Assembly (NCBI GenBank): GCA_937910665.1
Contig: CALEPR010000028.1
Location: 1 to 13,491, forward strand
Length of the DNA: 13,491 nt
Direction: 5' to 3'
Source: an uncultured Selenomonadales bacterium
GTDB taxonomy: Bacteria > Bacillota > Negativicutes > Selenomonadales > Selenomonadaceae
Under the pieces are notes generated by a model. The model did not search any database, was not told the DNA's origin, and was given only the letters and a program-made list of their open reading frames with translations. The translations under genes and the position numbers were made by a program. Below are positions 12,939-13,491 of this stretch, piece by piece. Position 1 is the stretch's first letter; each line of letters begins with the position of its first letter.

Positions 12939-13491
12939 TTAGGAATCAGTAAAAAAATTTCTGTCGGCAATCAAGTTCATTTCAGAAATAATTTTCTTGC
13001 GGAAATTCAGATCAATTTCTGCAGTCAAAATTTCTTCGCCAACTCCGATCGAAGAAATAATTTCACCGAGTGGATTTATAATTTCTGACTTGCCTGCGGA
13101 ATTTGCAAAGACTAAAAAAATTTGATTTTCAATCGCGCGGGCCGCAGTCAAAATTTGTCGCGGAAAAAGTCTTTTCAAACTCCACGCCGCAGGACAAAAT
13201 AAAATTTCAACTTCCTGCAGAGCAACTTTTCTGACAAATTCCGGAAAGCGCAAATCATAGCAAATTATAATTCCGCACTTCACGCCGTCCAGCTCAAAAG
13301 TTTTAATCTCATTTCCTGCAGTAAAAATTTTTCCTTCGCCCGCAAAGGTGAACAAATGCGCTTTGTCATAAAAATTTACAAGTTCGCCGCATCGATTAAA
13401 TATCAAACCGCGATTAAAAATCTTCCCGTCGTCCTCCGCGATGACTGAACCGGCAATTATATTCACGCAGAAATTTTTTGCGAGCGCACCG
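12939..13491 (-). CDS. Nitrilase/omega-amidase-family hydrolase, 5'-truncated by the window edge
   Basis: The C-terminal 184 or so residues of a carbon-nitrogen hydrolase. The frame is open to the right edge; the GTG at 13466 is internal, because in-frame sequence before it (GALAKNFCVNIIAGS) continues the family pattern. Two of the three catalytic residues are visible: Lys in YDKAHLF (residue 35 counted from that GTG) and Cys in IIICYDLRFPE (residue 69). The catalytic Glu would lie upstream, outside the window. YDKAHLF, FTAG, the CYDLRFPE block and RAIENQIF resemble Nit2/omega-amidase and MtnU-type enzymes that hydrolyse alpha-ketoglutaramate or similar amides, rather than true nitrilases. 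The full protein is probably about 260-270 residues. No signal peptide can be judged. The HPr-like gene follows after 165 bp on the same strand. Confidence 0.88.
   Translation of the reverse strand, partial: GALAKNFCVNIIAGSVIAEDDGKIFNRGLIFNRCGELVNFYDKAHLFTFAGEGKIFTAGNEIKTFELDGVKCGIIICYDLRFPEFVRKVALQEVEILFCPAAWSLKRLFPRQILTAARAIENQIFLVFANSAGKSEIINPLGEIISSIGVGEEILTAEIDLNFRKKIISEMNLIADRNFFTDS

Noticed and set aside
1..13491. CRISPR array, insertion sequence, prophage, tRNA or rRNA
   Set aside because: I saw no regularly spaced repeats, transposase or integrase, cloverleaf, or rRNA sequence on reading both strands.

Overview
The window reads as a piece of low-GC chromosome from a Firmicutes-type anaerobe. 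I lean toward Negativicutes (Selenomonas-like), because ispH sits directly in front of a four-domain ribosomal protein S1, Shine-Dalgarno sites are strong, sigma-A-like promoters and T-run hairpins are clear, and genes such as GuaA and AzgA-type permease look Bacillota-like. No rRNA, tRNA, mobile element or phage gene is visible, so the taxonomic call is an inference. Coding density is about 90% and almost every gene is recognisable.

Layout, left to right. Positions 1-2527 (+): an Est30-like carboxylesterase followed by a cytosolic GH13 alpha-glucosidase whose active-site pocket looks alpha-1,4 (maltase-like). They end against the minus-strand pair ispH-rpsA (2675-4653), with a terminator for each direction in the 147-bp gap. 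Upstream of ispH is a 326-bp intergenic region holding the terminator of the next gene, a nested inverted repeat and a purine-rich heptad repeat. Then come two minus-strand purine genes: guaA (GMP synthase) followed by an AzgA/PbuG-type hypoxanthine-guanine permease (4980-8058), i.e. GMP synthesis next to purine base salvage. From a divergent promoter region a DJ-1/PfpI protein and metK (S-adenosylmethionine synthase) run on the plus strand (8195-10026) and stop at a textbook UUCG terminator. The right third is all minus strand: a 5'-truncated nitrilase-family amidase at the window edge, an HPr-like protein, a 395-bp intergenic region, an exported SIMPL (DUF541/YggE) protein and a membrane acyltransferase-3 protein.

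Most of the window is housekeeping. The most notable protein is the HPr-like one (12414-12773): the fold pattern and the regulatory serine are retained, but the PTS phospho-histidine position aligns with a cysteine, and there is a basic N-terminal extension, so it looks like a regulator or a repurposed HPr rather than a PTS phosphocarrier. The most notable non-coding region is 12060-12331, which carries a strong promoter, a 17-bp palindrome at the predicted transcription start, a G/C hairpin in the leader and an unexplained stretch of about 115 bp. A genome-style signature is also visible: about twenty A5T5-or-longer tracts, concentrated in intergenic DNA and at gene ends. I found no convincing multi-gene novel system.
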